64,000 nt of DNA from Lysobacteraceae bacterium (GTDB lineage Bacteria > Pseudomonadota > Gammaproteobacteria > Xanthomonadales > Rhodanobacteraceae): the NCBI GenBank assembly GCA_021372495.1, contig JAJFUF010000011.1, positions 1 to 64,000 of the forward strand. The letters are read 5' to 3'. Within the stretch, counting starts at the first letter, position 1. Each line of letters begins with the position of its first letter. The notes beneath the pieces are model-generated. The model had not been told where the DNA came from. It saw only the letters and a list, made by a program, of their open reading frames with translations, and ran no database searches. A program made the position numbers and the translations under genes. Shown piece by piece: positions 10,137 to 19,683 of the stretch.

Positions 10137-11723
10137 TCAGGGCGTGCCGGCGGCGGGATCGCCCTCGACGTGGGCGGCGAGGGTCGGCGCGCGCCGCGCG
10201 CGTGTCGCCTGCTCGAAGGCGTAGGCGATGCCGAGCAGCCTCGGCTCGCTCCATTTGCCGGCGAAGAAGCTGATCCCCACCGGCAGGCCGTGCACGAGGC
10301 CGGCCGGCACGGTGATGTCCGGATAGCCGGCCACCGCGGCCGGCGTGGAGCTGCCGCCGTCGACGTGGTCGCCGTTGACCAAGTCGGTCGTCCAGGCCGG
10401 CCCGACCGTCGGCGCCATCAGCGCGTCCAGCCTGTGCGCCGCCAGCGCCGCATCGATGCCCTCCGGCCCCGCCATGCGCCTGGCCTTTTCCAGCGCATCG
10501 CGGTAGGCGGGATCGGCCAGCGAGCCACGCTTCAATGCGTCCTCCAGCCGATCCTGGCCGAACCACTGCAGCTCGCGGTCGGCGTGCGCGCGGTTCCACT
10601 CGACCAGATCGGCGATCGAGCGCACCGGCACGCCGCGGCGCGTGGCGAGGTAGGCGCCAAGGTCGGCCTTGAACTCGTAGCGCAGCAGGGTCATCTCGGC
10701 CTTGCCGAGCGCGTCGAGGTGCGGCAGCTCGACGTCGTCCACGACCTCGGCACCGGCGGCGCGCAACGCGGCGATGCTGCGCTCCAGCACCTCGCCGACA
10801 CGCGGGTCGGCGCCGGCCAGTGCGCGCACCACGCCGATGCGCTTGCCGCGCAGCGCTCCGGCATCGAGGAAGCGGGTGTAGTCGGTGGCGTGCGCATCGG
10901 CCTCGGCGGTGGAGGGATCGCGCGGATCGCTGCCGGCGATGGCGCTCAGCAGCAGCGCGGCTTCCTGCACGCTGCGCGCCATCGCTCCGGCGGTGTCCTG
11001 GCTGCGGCTGATCGGCACGATGCCGGCGCGGCTGACCAGGCCCACCGTCGGCTTGATGCCGACGATGCCGTTGACGGCGGCGGGGCAGACGATCGAGCCG
11101 TCGGTCTCGGTGCCGACCGCGGCCGGCACGTAGCCCGCAGCCACCGCCACCGCCGAACCGGAGCTGGAGCCGCAGGCGTTGCGGTCCAGCGCGTACGGGT
11201 TGCGCGTCAGGCCGCCGCGGCCGCTCCAGCCGCTGGTCGAGCGGTCGGAGCGGAAGTTCGACCACTCGCTGAGATTGGTCTTGCCGAGGATCACCGCGCC
11301 GGCCGCGCGCAGCCGCGCCGCCACGCCGGCGTCGCGCGGCGCCGGCGCGCCGACCAGCGCCAGCGAGCCGGCCGTGGTCTGCATGCGGTCGCCGGTGTCG
11401 ATGTTGTCCTTCAGCAGTACCGGAATGCCGTGCAGCGGACCGCGCAGACGGCCGTGCCGGCGTTCGGCGTCGAGCCGCGCGGCGATCGCGTCCGCGTCGG
11501 GGTTCAGTTCGATCACCGCATGCAGCGCGGGGCCGGACCGGTCCAGCGCGTCGATGCGCGCCCGCGCCTCGCGCGTCAGCGCACGCGCGTCCAGCGCACC
11601 GGCAGCCATCTGCTGCTGCAGCGTCTCGATCCCGGGCGGATCCTGCGGCGGCGCGGCGACGGCGCAGGCGCACGCGATCGCGCAGGAGACGGCGAAGGCG
11701 ACATGCGGACGATTGCCGACCAT
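10137..11723 (-). CDS. Exported amidase (amidase-signature family)
   Basis: 528 residues with an N-terminal hydrophobic export segment (VAFAVSCAIACACAVAAPP). The amidase-signature triad is complete: Lys in GIPVLLKDNID, the cis-Ser in CGSSSGSAVAVAAG and the nucleophile Ser in TETDGSIVCPAA. The family hydrolyses amide bonds in substrates ranging from small amides to peptides, so the substrate cannot be told from sequence. The gene converges on the amidohydrolase pair (24 nt apart) and diverges from the cytochrome genes. Confidence 0.9.
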   Translation of the reverse strand: MVGNRPHVAFAVSCAIACACAVAAPPQDPPGIETLQQQMAAGALDARALTREARARIDALDRSGPALHAVIELNPDADAIAARLDAERRHGRLRGPLHGIPVLLKDNIDTGDRMQTTAGSLALVGAPAPRDAGVAARLRAAGAVILGKTNLSEWSNFRSDRSTSGWSGRGGLTRNPYALDRNACGSSSGSAVAVAAGYVPAAVGTETDGSIVCPAAVNGIVGIKPTVGLVSRAGIVPISRSQDTAGAMARSVQEAALLLSAIAGSDPRDPSTAEADAHATDYTRFLDAGALRGKRIGVVRALAGADPRVGEVLERSIAALRAAGAEVVDDVELPHLDALGKAEMTLLRYEFKADLGAYLATRRGVPVRSIADLVEWNRAHADRELQWFGQDRLEDALKRGSLADPAYRDALEKARRMAGPEGIDAALAAHRLDALMAPTVGPAWTTDLVNGDHVDGGSSTPAAVAGYPDITVPAGLVHGLPVGISFFAGKWSEPRLLGIAYAFEQATRARRAPTLAAHVEGDPAAGTP

Positions 11724-11799
11724 GGGTTACCCTGCAGGCAGACGGGCCACGCGATCATGCCAGCGATCATGCCGGCCCGCGACCACACCGGCGCGGAAG

Positions 11800-11805
11800 T
11801 ACAAT
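11800..11805 (+). promoter_or_regulatory. Probable -10 element of the cytochrome c operon
   Basis: TACAAT, 31 nt upstream of the chosen ATG at 11837. An alternative upstream ATG at 11804 falls inside this element, which supports the later start. No convincing -35 was found. Confidence 0.45.
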
Positions 11806-11836
11806 GATGGACTTTCCTGCATTCGGGAGGCGATCG

Positions 11837-12544
11837 ATGCGACCCAGGACACGCTACGTCCCGCGAACCGCGCTGGCGGCGCTGGCGCTCGGTGCGGCCT
11901 GTGCCGTCGCGGCGGCGCCCGCACTGGATTCGCTGGAACGGCGCATCGCCGCCTGCACCGGCTGCCACGGCGAGCGCGGGCAGGGCGGCCGCAACGACTA
12001 CAATCCGCGCCTCGAAGGCCAGCCGGAAGGCTACATGTACGCGCAGCTCAAGCACTACCAGGCCGGCGCGCGCGCGTATCCGCGCATGGAGGCGATGGTG
12101 CAGTTCCTGCCCGACGCCTACCTGCACGAGATCGCGCAGTACTTCGCCGCGCTGCCGCCTTCGGGCCAGGCCGCCGGCGGCGTGGGCGCGGCGCCCGCCG
12201 TGCTCGAGCGCGGCCGCACGCTGGCCCTGCGCGGCGACGCCGCGCGCAAGCTGGATGCCTGCGCGTCCTGCCACGGCAGCGAACTCTCCGGCGTGCTGCC
12301 GACTTCGCCCGGCATCGCCGGCCAGCCGTACGCCTATCTCAGCGCGCAGCTCGGCGCCTGGCAGTCGGGCACGCGCCGCGCGGCGCATCCGGACTGCATG
12401 GCTGCAGTCGCGCACCGCCTCGGCGGCCGCGACATGCAGGCGGTGGCGGCGTGGCTGTCCACGCAGCCGGCGCGCGCGCCGCAGGCGATGGACGCGGCGA
12501 CGCGCGAGGCGCTGTCGCGTTGCGGCAACGGGGGTGCGCCATGA
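11837..12544 (+). CDS. Exported di-heme c-type cytochrome (c553/c4-like)
   Basis: 235 residues with a signal peptide (TALAALALGAACAVAAAP). Two heme-attachment CxxCH motifs (CTGCHGERG near residue 45, CASCHGSEL near 145) lie in two class I cytochrome c domains, each with a distal Met candidate. ATG 11837 has a GGGAGG Shine-Dalgarno at ideal spacing. The stop overlaps the next start (ATGA), so it is co-translated with the tri-heme cytochrome. It probably works as a periplasmic electron carrier to or from that protein; no dehydrogenase subunit lies beside it. Confidence 0.9.
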   Translation: MRPRTRYVPRTALAALALGAACAVAAAPALDSLERRIAACTGCHGERGQGGRNDYNPRLEGQPEGYMYAQLKHYQAGARAYPRMEAMVQFLPDAYLHEIAQYFAALPPSGQAAGGVGAAPAVLERGRTLALRGDAARKLDACASCHGSELSGVLPTSPGIAGQPYAYLSAQLGAWQSGTRRAAHPDCMAAVAHRLGGRDMQAVAAWLSTQPARAPQAMDAATREALSRCGNGGAP

Positions 12545-13776
12545 GCCCGCGCTGGCTTCGCGGCATCTTCGCGCTGCTGCTCGTCGCGGCACTCGCCCCA
12601 GTGCACGCGGCCGACGACGCGGCGCTGGTGGCCAAGGGCGAATACCTCGCGCGCATCGGCGACTGCGTGTCCTGCCATACCGCGCGGGGCGGCGAGCCGT
12701 TCGCCGGCGGCCGCGGCATCCCGACGCCGTTCGGCACGGTATACGCGCCGAACATCACCCCGGATCGCACGCACGGCATCGGCGCGTGGAGCGCCGACGA
12801 CTTCTGGCGCGCGCTGCACGAGGGCGTGGCGCCGGGCGGCGTGCTGCTGTATCCGGCGTTCCCGTACACCTCCTACACCTACGTGACGCGCGAAGATGCC
12901 GACGCGATCTACGCCTACCTGCGCACGGTGCAGCCGGCGTCGCACAAGAACCGCGAGAACGACCTGCGCTTTCCCTACAGCGTGCGCGCGCTGCTGCTCG
13001 GCTGGCAGGGGCTGTACTTCAAGCCGGCGACCTTCGCGCCCGATCCGCGGCGCTCGCCCGCGTGGAACCGCGGCGCCTACCTGGTGCAGGGCCTCGGCCA
13101 CTGCGCCGCCTGCCACAGCCCGCGCAACGCGATGGGTGCCACCGATGCCGAGAACCGCTACGCGGGCGGCCTGATCCCCGAGCAGGACTGGTACGCGCCC
13201 AGCCTCAATTCGGCCGAGGCCGGGCTCGGCACCTGGAGCGAGGACGAGATCGCCGCGCTGCTGAAGACCGGGCGCTCGGCGCGCGGCGCCACCTTCGGGC
13301 CGATGAGCGAGGTGGTGTTCCACAGCCTGCAATACCTCACCGACGCCGACGCGCACGCGATCGCGACCTACCTGAAGTCGCTGCCGCAGCAGCCGGAGCC
13401 GCGCTCGGCGCGCGACGTCTACGTGTCGCGCTCGCTGGCCGCGCGGCTGACGACGCGCGGCGCGGAGATCTACCGCAAGGAATGCGCCGGCTGCCACGGC
13501 GACCGCGGCGAGGGTGTCGCCGGCATCTATCCGCCGCTGGCGAACAACCAGGCGGTGACCGCGCGCGTGCCGGCCAACCCGATCCGCATCGTGATGCAGG
13601 GCGGCTTCCAGGTGGCGACCGCGGCGAACCCGCGGCCGTACTCGATGCCGTCGTTCGCCGACCGCATGAGCGACGACGACGTCGCCGCGGTGGTCACCTA
13701 CATCCGCGCCAGTTGGGGCAACAAGGGCCGCGCCGTGCTGCCGGACGAGATCAAGCTGTACCGCTCCGGCGAGTGA
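12541..13776 (+). CDS. Exported tri-heme cytochrome c (alcohol-dehydrogenase-subunit-like)
   Basis: 411 residues with a signal peptide (GIFALLLVAALAPVHAA). Three CxxCH sites (CVSCHTARG, CAACHSPRN, CAGCHGDRG) match the layout of the membrane-associated cytochrome subunit of quinoprotein or flavin-type dehydrogenases. The first domain has NITPDRTHGIGAWSADDFW, a hallmark of that family. The start overlaps the upstream cytochrome by 4 nt. The partner dehydrogenase is not adjacent, so the electron donor is unknown. Confidence 0.9.
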   Translation: MSPRWLRGIFALLLVAALAPVHAADDAALVAKGEYLARIGDCVSCHTARGGEPFAGGRGIPTPFGTVYAPNITPDRTHGIGAWSADDFWRALHEGVAPGGVLLYPAFPYTSYTYVTREDADAIYAYLRTVQPASHKNRENDLRFPYSVRALLLGWQGLYFKPATFAPDPRRSPAWNRGAYLVQGLGHCAACHSPRNAMGATDAENRYAGGLIPEQDWYAPSLNSAEAGLGTWSEDEIAALLKTGRSARGATFGPMSEVVFHSLQYLTDADAHAIATYLKSLPQQPEPRSARDVYVSRSLAARLTTRGAEIYRKECAGCHGDRGEGVAGIYPPLANNQAVTARVPANPIRIVMQGGFQVATAANPRPYSMPSFADRMSDDDVAAVVTYIRASWGNKGRAVLPDEIKLYRSGE

Positions 13777-13780
13777 GCGC

Positions 13781-14221
13781 TCAGGCGCCGAGCGTGCCCT
13801 CGGCGTCGAGGTAGCGCACGCGCTTGGCGTCGCGGCGCGCCTCGACCAGCGTGCGCAGCGTCTCGCGCACGCTCGCCGCGTCGCGGATGTAGCGCAGGCG
13901 GATCACCGGCGTGGTTTCGTCGGTAGTGTAGACGGTGACTTCGCCGAGGCCGAACAGCCGTTCGAACAGCGACTGCTGGAAGCGGCTGTCGCGCACGCGG
14001 TACAGCTCGAGGTCGTCGGTGGTCTTGTTGAGCACGCCGCGCTTGAAAATAAGCCGCTGGTCGGTCAGCTCGTAGACGGTGCAGCGCGTCTGCAGCCAGC
14101 GCCACAGCGCGACAAAGACCGGCACGATCAGCCAGCACAGCAGCGTGCACAGCACGTACAGGCCGAGGTTGGAAAGCTGCGACGGTCCGCCCGTCCACGC
14201 GACTTTTTCATCCGGGGCCAT
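13781..14221 (-). CDS. Membrane protein with bacterial PH (bPH2/DUF304) domain
   Basis: 146 residues. One or two TM segments near residues 18-42 (NLGLYVLCTLLCWLIVPVFV) are followed by a bPH2-like strand pattern (CTVYELTDQRLIFKRGVLNK, DDLELYRVRDSRFQQSLFER). Proteins of this kind are small membrane-anchored PH-like modules of unknown function. It overlaps the end of the mug-like gene by 14 nt and is the last gene of a cax-mug-PH transcript. Confidence 0.75.
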   Translation of the reverse strand: MAPDEKVAWTGGPSQLSNLGLYVLCTLLCWLIVPVFVALWRWLQTRCTVYELTDQRLIFKRGVLNKTTDDLELYRVRDSRFQQSLFERLFGLGEVTVYTTDETTPVIRLRYIRDAASVRETLRTLVEARRDAKRVRYLDAEGTLGA

Positions 14222-14765
14222 GCGGGTCTCCTGGCGAGCGCCGCGCCGGTGCGGCGCGAGCGGATTCTAGCGCCGCCGCCAGCGCCCGCCACGGCGCCGG
14301 ATCCCAGAAGCGGCGCGCCTGCCCGGAAGGCGAGGGCAGCACGAACACCGCGGTGGCGGCGATGCGCCAGTCTTGCGCGCCGTAGCGCACGGCGTGGCCG
14401 CAGTACGCCTGCGCGGCGTTCTTGCTGGTGAAGGCGACGTAGCGCGGCGCGTGACGCGCGATCTTGCGGCGCAACGCGAGCACGTCGAACGCGCCGTCGG
14501 GCAGCTCGTCGTCGTTGCCGTAATGGCGCTTGGCGAGATCGGTCAGGCCGATGCCGTAGTCGAGCAGGCTCGGGAACTCCTGCGGCGCGAGCCGGCGCGA
14601 GGTCAGCCCGACCGCGTGCAGCGTGCGCCAGAAGAAGTTGCCGGGATGCGCATAGTAGGCGCCGGCCTCCGCGGAGGCGCGGCCGGCCGCGGTGCCGCAG
14701 AACACCAGCTCCAGGCCGGGTTGCAGCAGGTCCGGCAGCACGTGGCGCGGAGTTCTAGCCGCCAT
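14208..14765 (-). CDS. Mug-like uracil/mismatch DNA glycosylase, variant motif A
   Basis: 185 residues. UDG-superfamily layout similar to Mug: motif A region FCGTAAGRASA, then YYAHPGNFFWRTLHAVG, and motif B-like VFVLPSPSGQARRFW. In E. coli Mug, motif A is GINPG with a catalytic Asn; here that position is not Asn, so activity may differ from classic G:U/G:T glycosylases. The start at ATG 14765 gives an 11-nt overlap with the upstream cation antiporter. An upstream extension is possible but would lie inside that gene. Confidence 0.8.
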   Translation of the reverse strand: MAARTPRHVLPDLLQPGLELVFCGTAAGRASAEAGAYYAHPGNFFWRTLHAVGLTSRRLAPQEFPSLLDYGIGLTDLAKRHYGNDDELPDGAFDVLALRRKIARHAPRYVAFTSKNAAQAYCGHAVRYGAQDWRIAATAVFVLPSPSGQARRFWDPAPWRALAAALESARAAPARRSPGDPHGPG

Positions 14766-15777
14766 CGGGATGCATGAAGAACAGGCCGAGGATGCCGAGC
14801 GCGTACAGCACGACGACGACAAACGAATCCAGCCCCATGCGCAGCAACTGGCGCTGCGGGCGGATCACCAGGCCGGCGATGTAGATCACGGTCAGCAGGA
14901 TGCCGAGGCCGGTCAGGTAGAGATCGGTGGGGCGCGCATCCGGCAGCACGGCCTTGCCGGACAGCAGCGTCGCCATCAGGAACAGCACCGGCAGGAACGC
15001 GTTGCCGCCGAAGATGTCGCTGACCGCCATGCGGTAGTCCCCGAGGCGCATCGATTCGAGACCCGTCGAGACTTCCGGCAGCGCGGTCGCCGCGGCCAGC
15101 ACGGTGGCGCCGAACAGCGCGCCCTGCATGCCGATCTTCGCCGCGATGTGCTCGCCGCTGATTTCCAGCGCGACGCCCGCGGCCAGCGTGACCAGCGCGC
15201 CGACGGCGAACACCAACGCGTGACGCGCCGTGCTGCGGCCGTTCGGCCGCGGCTTGCCGCCGCCGTCCGCGTCGCCGAAGCGCTTGCGCGTCTCGCCGAT
15301 CACGAACAGCCCGGCGACCCAGAACAGCGCGATCAGCAGCGCGGCGGGCGTCATCCGCGCCACGATCAATCCGGCCGGCATGTGGTGGCCGATGATGGTC
15401 AGCGCCAGCACCGCGACCACCAGCGAGCCCTCGAGCACCAGCGTCGGCGACTCGGCGCGGTAGGTCAGCGCGGCGCTGCGGCCGAGCCCGAACAGATCGA
15501 GCGCCGCCAGCACCACCGTCTGGATGGCGATGCCGCCGAGGATGTTGCCGATCGCCACCTCCATCGCGCCGCGCGCCGCCGCGCTGCCGACGATGGCGAT
15601 CTCCGGCAGGTTGGTGACGATCGCCAGCAGGATCATGCCGCCCAGCGCCTCGCCCAGGCCGAAGCGCGCGGCCAGCGCGTCGGTCGCATCCGACACGCGC
15701 GCGCCGGCGAACCACACCGCGGCGGCGGCCACGGCGAAGATGCCCAGCAGGGCGGACAGCGGCAGTGAGTCAGGCAT
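14755..15777 (-). CDS. Sodium/calcium exchanger family (CaCA) cation antiporter
   Basis: 340 residues, about ten TM helices in two inverted repeats. The alpha-repeat signatures are LAIVTNLPEIAIVGSAA plus AIGNILGGIAIQT in the first half, and AAATALPEVSTGLES plus AVSDIFGGNAFLP in the second. Family members move Ca2+ or other cations against Na+ or H+. The start is ATG 15777; a longer frame upstream reads through palindromic repeat DNA and is unlikely to be coding. It is the first gene of a tightly overlapping minus-strand group. Confidence 0.87.
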   Translation of the reverse strand: MPDSLPLSALLGIFAVAAAAVWFAGARVSDATDALAARFGLGEALGGMILLAIVTNLPEIAIVGSAAARGAMEVAIGNILGGIAIQTVVLAALDLFGLGRSAALTYRAESPTLVLEGSLVVAVLALTIIGHHMPAGLIVARMTPAALLIALFWVAGLFVIGETRKRFGDADGGGKPRPNGRSTARHALVFAVGALVTLAAGVALEISGEHIAAKIGMQGALFGATVLAAATALPEVSTGLESMRLGDYRMAVSDIFGGNAFLPVLFLMATLLSGKAVLPDARPTDLYLTGLGILLTVIYIAGLVIRPQRQLLRMGLDSFVVVVLYALGILGLFFMHPDGG

Positions 15778-15855
15778 GCGCTGCGTGCTCCGTTGCGCGT
15801 GATCATCGCATGCGGGGACGCGCCGATGCCGCAAGCGGCGCCATTCGAAGCGAGA

Positions 15856-16186
15856 AGCGGCCGTCCTGCGGACGGCCCCCTCACCCCGACCCTCTCCCCG
15901 CCGGGGAGAGGGAGACAAGACGGCTCGCGGGGGGGAGTGCGCGCAGACTCCCATCGCTTGATCCACGTGGCGAGGGCGTGGTGGGAGCAGGATGATGCGG
16001 CGTTACTCTTCCCCTCTCCCCGGCGGGGAGAGGGCAGGGGGAGGGGGACGCGCGCGCAGCGCGCGTTGCATGCGGACGAAGCCCAAGAGCGGCCGTCCTG
16101 CGGACAGCCCCCCTCACCCCAACCCTCTCCCCGCTGGGGAGAGGGAGACAAGACGGCGCACCGAGGGAGAGGGAGACAAGGCGGCG
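15856..16186. repeat. Cluster of GC-rich palindromic repeats in a 576-nt gap
   Basis: The gap 15778-16353 has no gene. It holds two direct copies of a roughly 69-nt unit (15856-15924 and 16088-16157). Each copy contains CGGCCGTCCTGCGGAC and a CCCTCTCCCC/GGGGAGAGGG hairpin, and ends GGAGACAAGACGGC. An inverted hairpin copy lies near 16008-16036, and a partial copy of the 3' part at 16160-16186. A related palindrome occurs near 63521. These look like dispersed non-autonomous repeats. Confidence 0.8.
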
Positions 16187-16353
16187 GCTCGCAGCGAAAG
16201 TGGCGTGACGAACGCTGGGGGCTCACTTCGTTCGACGCCGCCCATGCGCCGCCATGATGCACCGCCGCAAGCGCCATCGCGCCGTTCGTCCCTGTTGCGA
16301 GCCGCGGCTCGGGAGTATGGTCGGGCGATTGCCACGTCCCGATGGAGCCGTCC

Positions 16354-19300
16354 ATGCGTCCGAATGCCCTTCGCCTCGCCCTGCTTTGCGCCGGCCTCGG
16401 CCTCGGTGCCGCTGTCGCGCCGGCGTACGCCGCGCCCGTGCCACAGTCGATGGTGGCCGGCCTGCAATGGCGTCTGGTCGGCCCGTTCCGCGCCGGCTGG
16501 AGCACGATGGCGGCGGGCGTGCCGTCGCAGCTCAACACCTACTATTTCGGTGCCGCCGGCGGCGGCGTGTGGAAGACCGAGGACGCCGGCCGCACCTGGC
16601 AGCCGCTGACCGACCACCTGCCCGCGGCGTCGATCGGCGCGATCGCCGTCGCGCCGTCCAACCCGGATGTGATCTACATCGGCAGCGGCCAGCCCGAGCC
16701 GCGCTACGACATCGCCGCCGGCAACGGCGTCTACAAGTCCACCGACGGCGGCAAGAGCTGGCAGCACCTCGGCCTCGACGCCACGCGCTACATCGGCGAC
16801 ATCGTGGTCGATCCGTCCGACGCGAACATCGTCACCGTCGCCGCGCTGGGCCACCTATTCGGCGACAACCCCGAGCGCGGCATCTACCGCAGCGAGGACG
16901 GCGGCAAGACCTGGAAGCACGTGCTGGCGATCGACGACGCCACCGGCGTGGTCGACCTCGCCGCCGATCCCGCGCATCCGCAGACGCTGTACGCCGCCGC
17001 CTGGCAGGCGCGCAACTTCCCGTGGCTGAGCTACTTCACGCCGATCGTCGGCAAGGGCAGCGGCATCTACCGCAGCGACGACGGCGGCAAATCGTGGGCG
17101 CGCGTCGGCGGCGAAGGCTGGCCCAGCGATCCGCTCGGCCGCATCGGCCTCGCCGTTACCGACACCGCGCAGGGCGCGCGCGTCTACGCCACCGTCGATT
17201 CCGAAAAGAGCGGCGGCGTGTACCGCTCCGACGACGGCGGCAAGCGCTGGCAGCGCGTCAACGACGACGCCGACACCTTCGGCAACTGGTACTTCAGCCG
17301 CCTCATCGTCGATCCGCGCAATCCCGACATCGTGTACGCCACCGGCCAGTCGATCCGCCGCTCCACCGATGCCGGCAAGACCTGGACCGAGTTCAAGGGC
17401 GCGCCCGGCGGCGACGACTACCACTACCTCTGGATCAACCCACAGCGGCCCGACCACATGATCGCCACCAGCGACCAGGGCACGGTGATCACCGTCGACG
17501 GCGGCAAGACCTGGTCGAGCTGGTACAACCAGCCGACCGGTCAGTTCTACCACCTCGCCACCGACAACCGCTTCCCGTACTGGATCTACTCCGGCCAGCA
17601 GGATTCCGGCACCGTCGGCATCGCCAGCCGCAGCGACTACGGCTCGATCACCTTCCGCGACTGGCATCCGGTCGGCGGCGACGAGCGCGATTACGACATC
17701 CCCGATCCCGCCGATCCGCTGATCGTCTACGGCTCCGGCCTCGGCGGCCGCGTGTCGCGCTACGACGCGCGCACCGGCCAGGTGGAGAACGTCTCGCCGT
17801 GGCCGGTGTCGAGCTACGGCGCGCGGCCCACCTCGGTGAAGTACCGCTACACCTGGATCGCGCCGCTGGTCGCCTCGCACAAGGCGCCCTATGCGCTGTA
17901 CGCCGGCGCGCAGGTGCTGTTCCGCTCGACGGACCAGGGCCGCCACTGGGACATCATCAGCCCCGACCTCACCGGCAAGGTGGACGGCGCGCCGCGCTGC
18001 ACGGGCGACGTCGCCGTCGCCGACGCGCGCGCCTGCGGCTACGGCGTGATCTACAGCATCGCGCCGTCGCCGCAGTCCAACGAGGAGATCTGGATCGGCA
18101 CCGACGACGGCCTGGTCCAGCTCACCCGCGACGGCGGCAAGCACTGGAGCAACGTCACGCCGAAGCAGGTGCCGGCGTGGGCGCGCATCGACAGCGTCGA
18201 CGTTTCCGCGCTCGACCCCGCCACCGCCTACGTCGCCGTCGACAACCACCGCCAGGACGACTTCCGCCCGCACGTGCTGCGCACGCACGACTACGGCAAG
18301 ACCTGGCAGCAAGCGGACGCCGGTCTGCCGCCGGGCAACTTCGTCAGTGTGGTGCGCGCCGATCCGGTCAAGTCCGGCCTGCTCTATGCCGGCACCGACG
18401 CCGGCGCGTTCGTCAGCTTCGACGACGGCGGCCACTGGCGGCCGCTGCAACGGAACCTGCCCACCGCCTGGGTGCGCGACCTGCTGGTGCACGGCAACGA
18501 CCTGATCGCCGCGACGCAGGGCCGCGCGATCTGGATCCTCGACGACGTCACGCCGCTGCGGCAGCTGGACGCGAAGCTGGCGAAGGCGCCGGCGCACCTG
18601 TTCGCGCCGGCCGACGCGGTGCGCGTGCGCCCGGACAACAACCACGACACGCCGCTGCCGCCGGAAACGCCGGTCGGCAGGAACCCGCCCGCGGGCGTCG
18701 CCATCGACTACTGGCTGGGCGCGCGCACCAAGGGCGCGGTCACGCTGGAAATCCTCGACGCGAACGGCAAGTTGGTGCGCCGCTTCGACAGCGAGGCCAA
18801 GCCGGAGACGGTGAACGCCAAGCGCTATTTCGCCGAGGATTGGCTGAAGCCGGCCGCGCCGCTGTCCGCCGCGCCGGGCATGCACCGCTTCTACTGGAAC
18901 CTGCGCTACGCGCGCGCGCAGGCCATCCACTACGAATACAGCATCGCCGCCGTGTTCGGCGAGGACACGCCGGCCACGCCGCAGGGACCGTACGTGCTGC
19001 CCGGCAAATACACCGTGGTGCTGAAGGCCGGCGGCCGCGAATACCGCCAGCCGCTGACGGTGACGATGGACCCGCGCATCGACACGCCGCTCGCCGACCT
19101 GCGCGCCTCGCTGGACTTCTCCAACGCCATCGCCGCCGCGCTGGCCGACGCCTGGCGCGGCTACGGCGAGCAGCAGGCTGTGCACAAGCAGCTCGATGCG
19201 CTGGGCGACAAGCTGAAGCACGACGACGCCCACGCCGCGCTGCGCGACGAGGTCGCCGCCTTCGCCGCCAAGCTGTCGCCGAAGAACGACGACGCAGCCG

Positions 19301-19572
19301 CCGCCAGCCTCACCGATATCAGCGAAACCCTCGGCGCCATCGAAAGCGACGTCGAATCCGCCGACGTCGCGCCCACCGACGCCCAGCGCCAAGTCGTCGC
19401 CGCAGAGCAGGACAAGCTGAAGCGCGCGCTGGCGCAGTGGCAGACGCTGCGCGACGGCGACCTCGCCAAATTGAACGCCGACCTGCGCAATGCCGGCATG
19501 GCGGCGATCGGCGTGCCGGCGGTCGACAAGCTGGAGGTCGAATCGGTGGGGGAGGGGAAGGATTTGCCGTGA
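16354..19572 (+). CDS. Large exported Asp-box (BNR/VPS10-like) beta-propeller protein
   Basis: 1072 residues with a signal peptide (LALLCAGLGLGAAVAPAYA). It has about eleven Asp-boxes of the type SxDxGxTW: KTEDAGRTW, KSTDGGKSW, RSEDGGKTW, RSDDGGKSW, RSTDAGKTW, RSTDQGRHW, RTHDYGKTW and others. These predict one or two sortilin-like beta-propellers over residues 30-750. The C-terminal third carries an Ig-like region and a helical segment rich in Ala/Asp. Relatives are labelled glycosyl hydrolase, but no catalytic residues can be assigned, so function is open. ATG 16354 has GGAG at good spacing; ATG 16342 lacks one. Confidence 0.87.
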   Translation: MRPNALRLALLCAGLGLGAAVAPAYAAPVPQSMVAGLQWRLVGPFRAGWSTMAAGVPSQLNTYYFGAAGGGVWKTEDAGRTWQPLTDHLPAASIGAIAVAPSNPDVIYIGSGQPEPRYDIAAGNGVYKSTDGGKSWQHLGLDATRYIGDIVVDPSDANIVTVAALGHLFGDNPERGIYRSEDGGKTWKHVLAIDDATGVVDLAADPAHPQTLYAAAWQARNFPWLSYFTPIVGKGSGIYRSDDGGKSWARVGGEGWPSDPLGRIGLAVTDTAQGARVYATVDSEKSGGVYRSDDGGKRWQRVNDDADTFGNWYFSRLIVDPRNPDIVYATGQSIRRSTDAGKTWTEFKGAPGGDDYHYLWINPQRPDHMIATSDQGTVITVDGGKTWSSWYNQPTGQFYHLATDNRFPYWIYSGQQDSGTVGIASRSDYGSITFRDWHPVGGDERDYDIPDPADPLIVYGSGLGGRVSRYDARTGQVENVSPWPVSSYGARPTSVKYRYTWIAPLVASHKAPYALYAGAQVLFRSTDQGRHWDIISPDLTGKVDGAPRCTGDVAVADARACGYGVIYSIAPSPQSNEEIWIGTDDGLVQLTRDGGKHWSNVTPKQVPAWARIDSVDVSALDPATAYVAVDNHRQDDFRPHVLRTHDYGKTWQQADAGLPPGNFVSVVRADPVKSGLLYAGTDAGAFVSFDDGGHWRPLQRNLPTAWVRDLLVHGNDLIAATQGRAIWILDDVTPLRQLDAKLAKAPAHLFAPADAVRVRPDNNHDTPLPPETPVGRNPPAGVAIDYWLGARTKGAVTLEILDANGKLVRRFDSEAKPETVNAKRYFAEDWLKPAAPLSAAPGMHRFYWNLRYARAQAIHYEYSIAAVFGEDTPATPQGPYVLPGKYTVVLKAGGREYRQPLTVTMDPRIDTPLADLRASLDFSNAIAAALADAWRGYGEQQAVHKQLDALGDKLKHDDAHAALRDEVAAFAAKLSPKNDDAAAASLTDISETLGAIESDVESADVAPTDAQRQVVAAEQDKLKRALAQWQTLRDGDLAKLNADLRNAGMAAIGVPAVDKLEVESVGEGKDLP

Positions 19573-19683
19573 GGGGGCGATTTGCGAGCTCAACGGCAGA
19601 AATGGCTTCAAACAGACATCAGTGAACGTTGCGCTGTTTCCTGTGCCATCTTTGTGTTTAGCGCCGGGCGAGGAGTGTTGGAC

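Noticed and set aside
11804..11836. Upstream ATG for the di-heme cytochrome
   Set aside because: It falls within the probable -10 TACAAT, lacks a ribosome-binding site, and would spoil the signal peptide.
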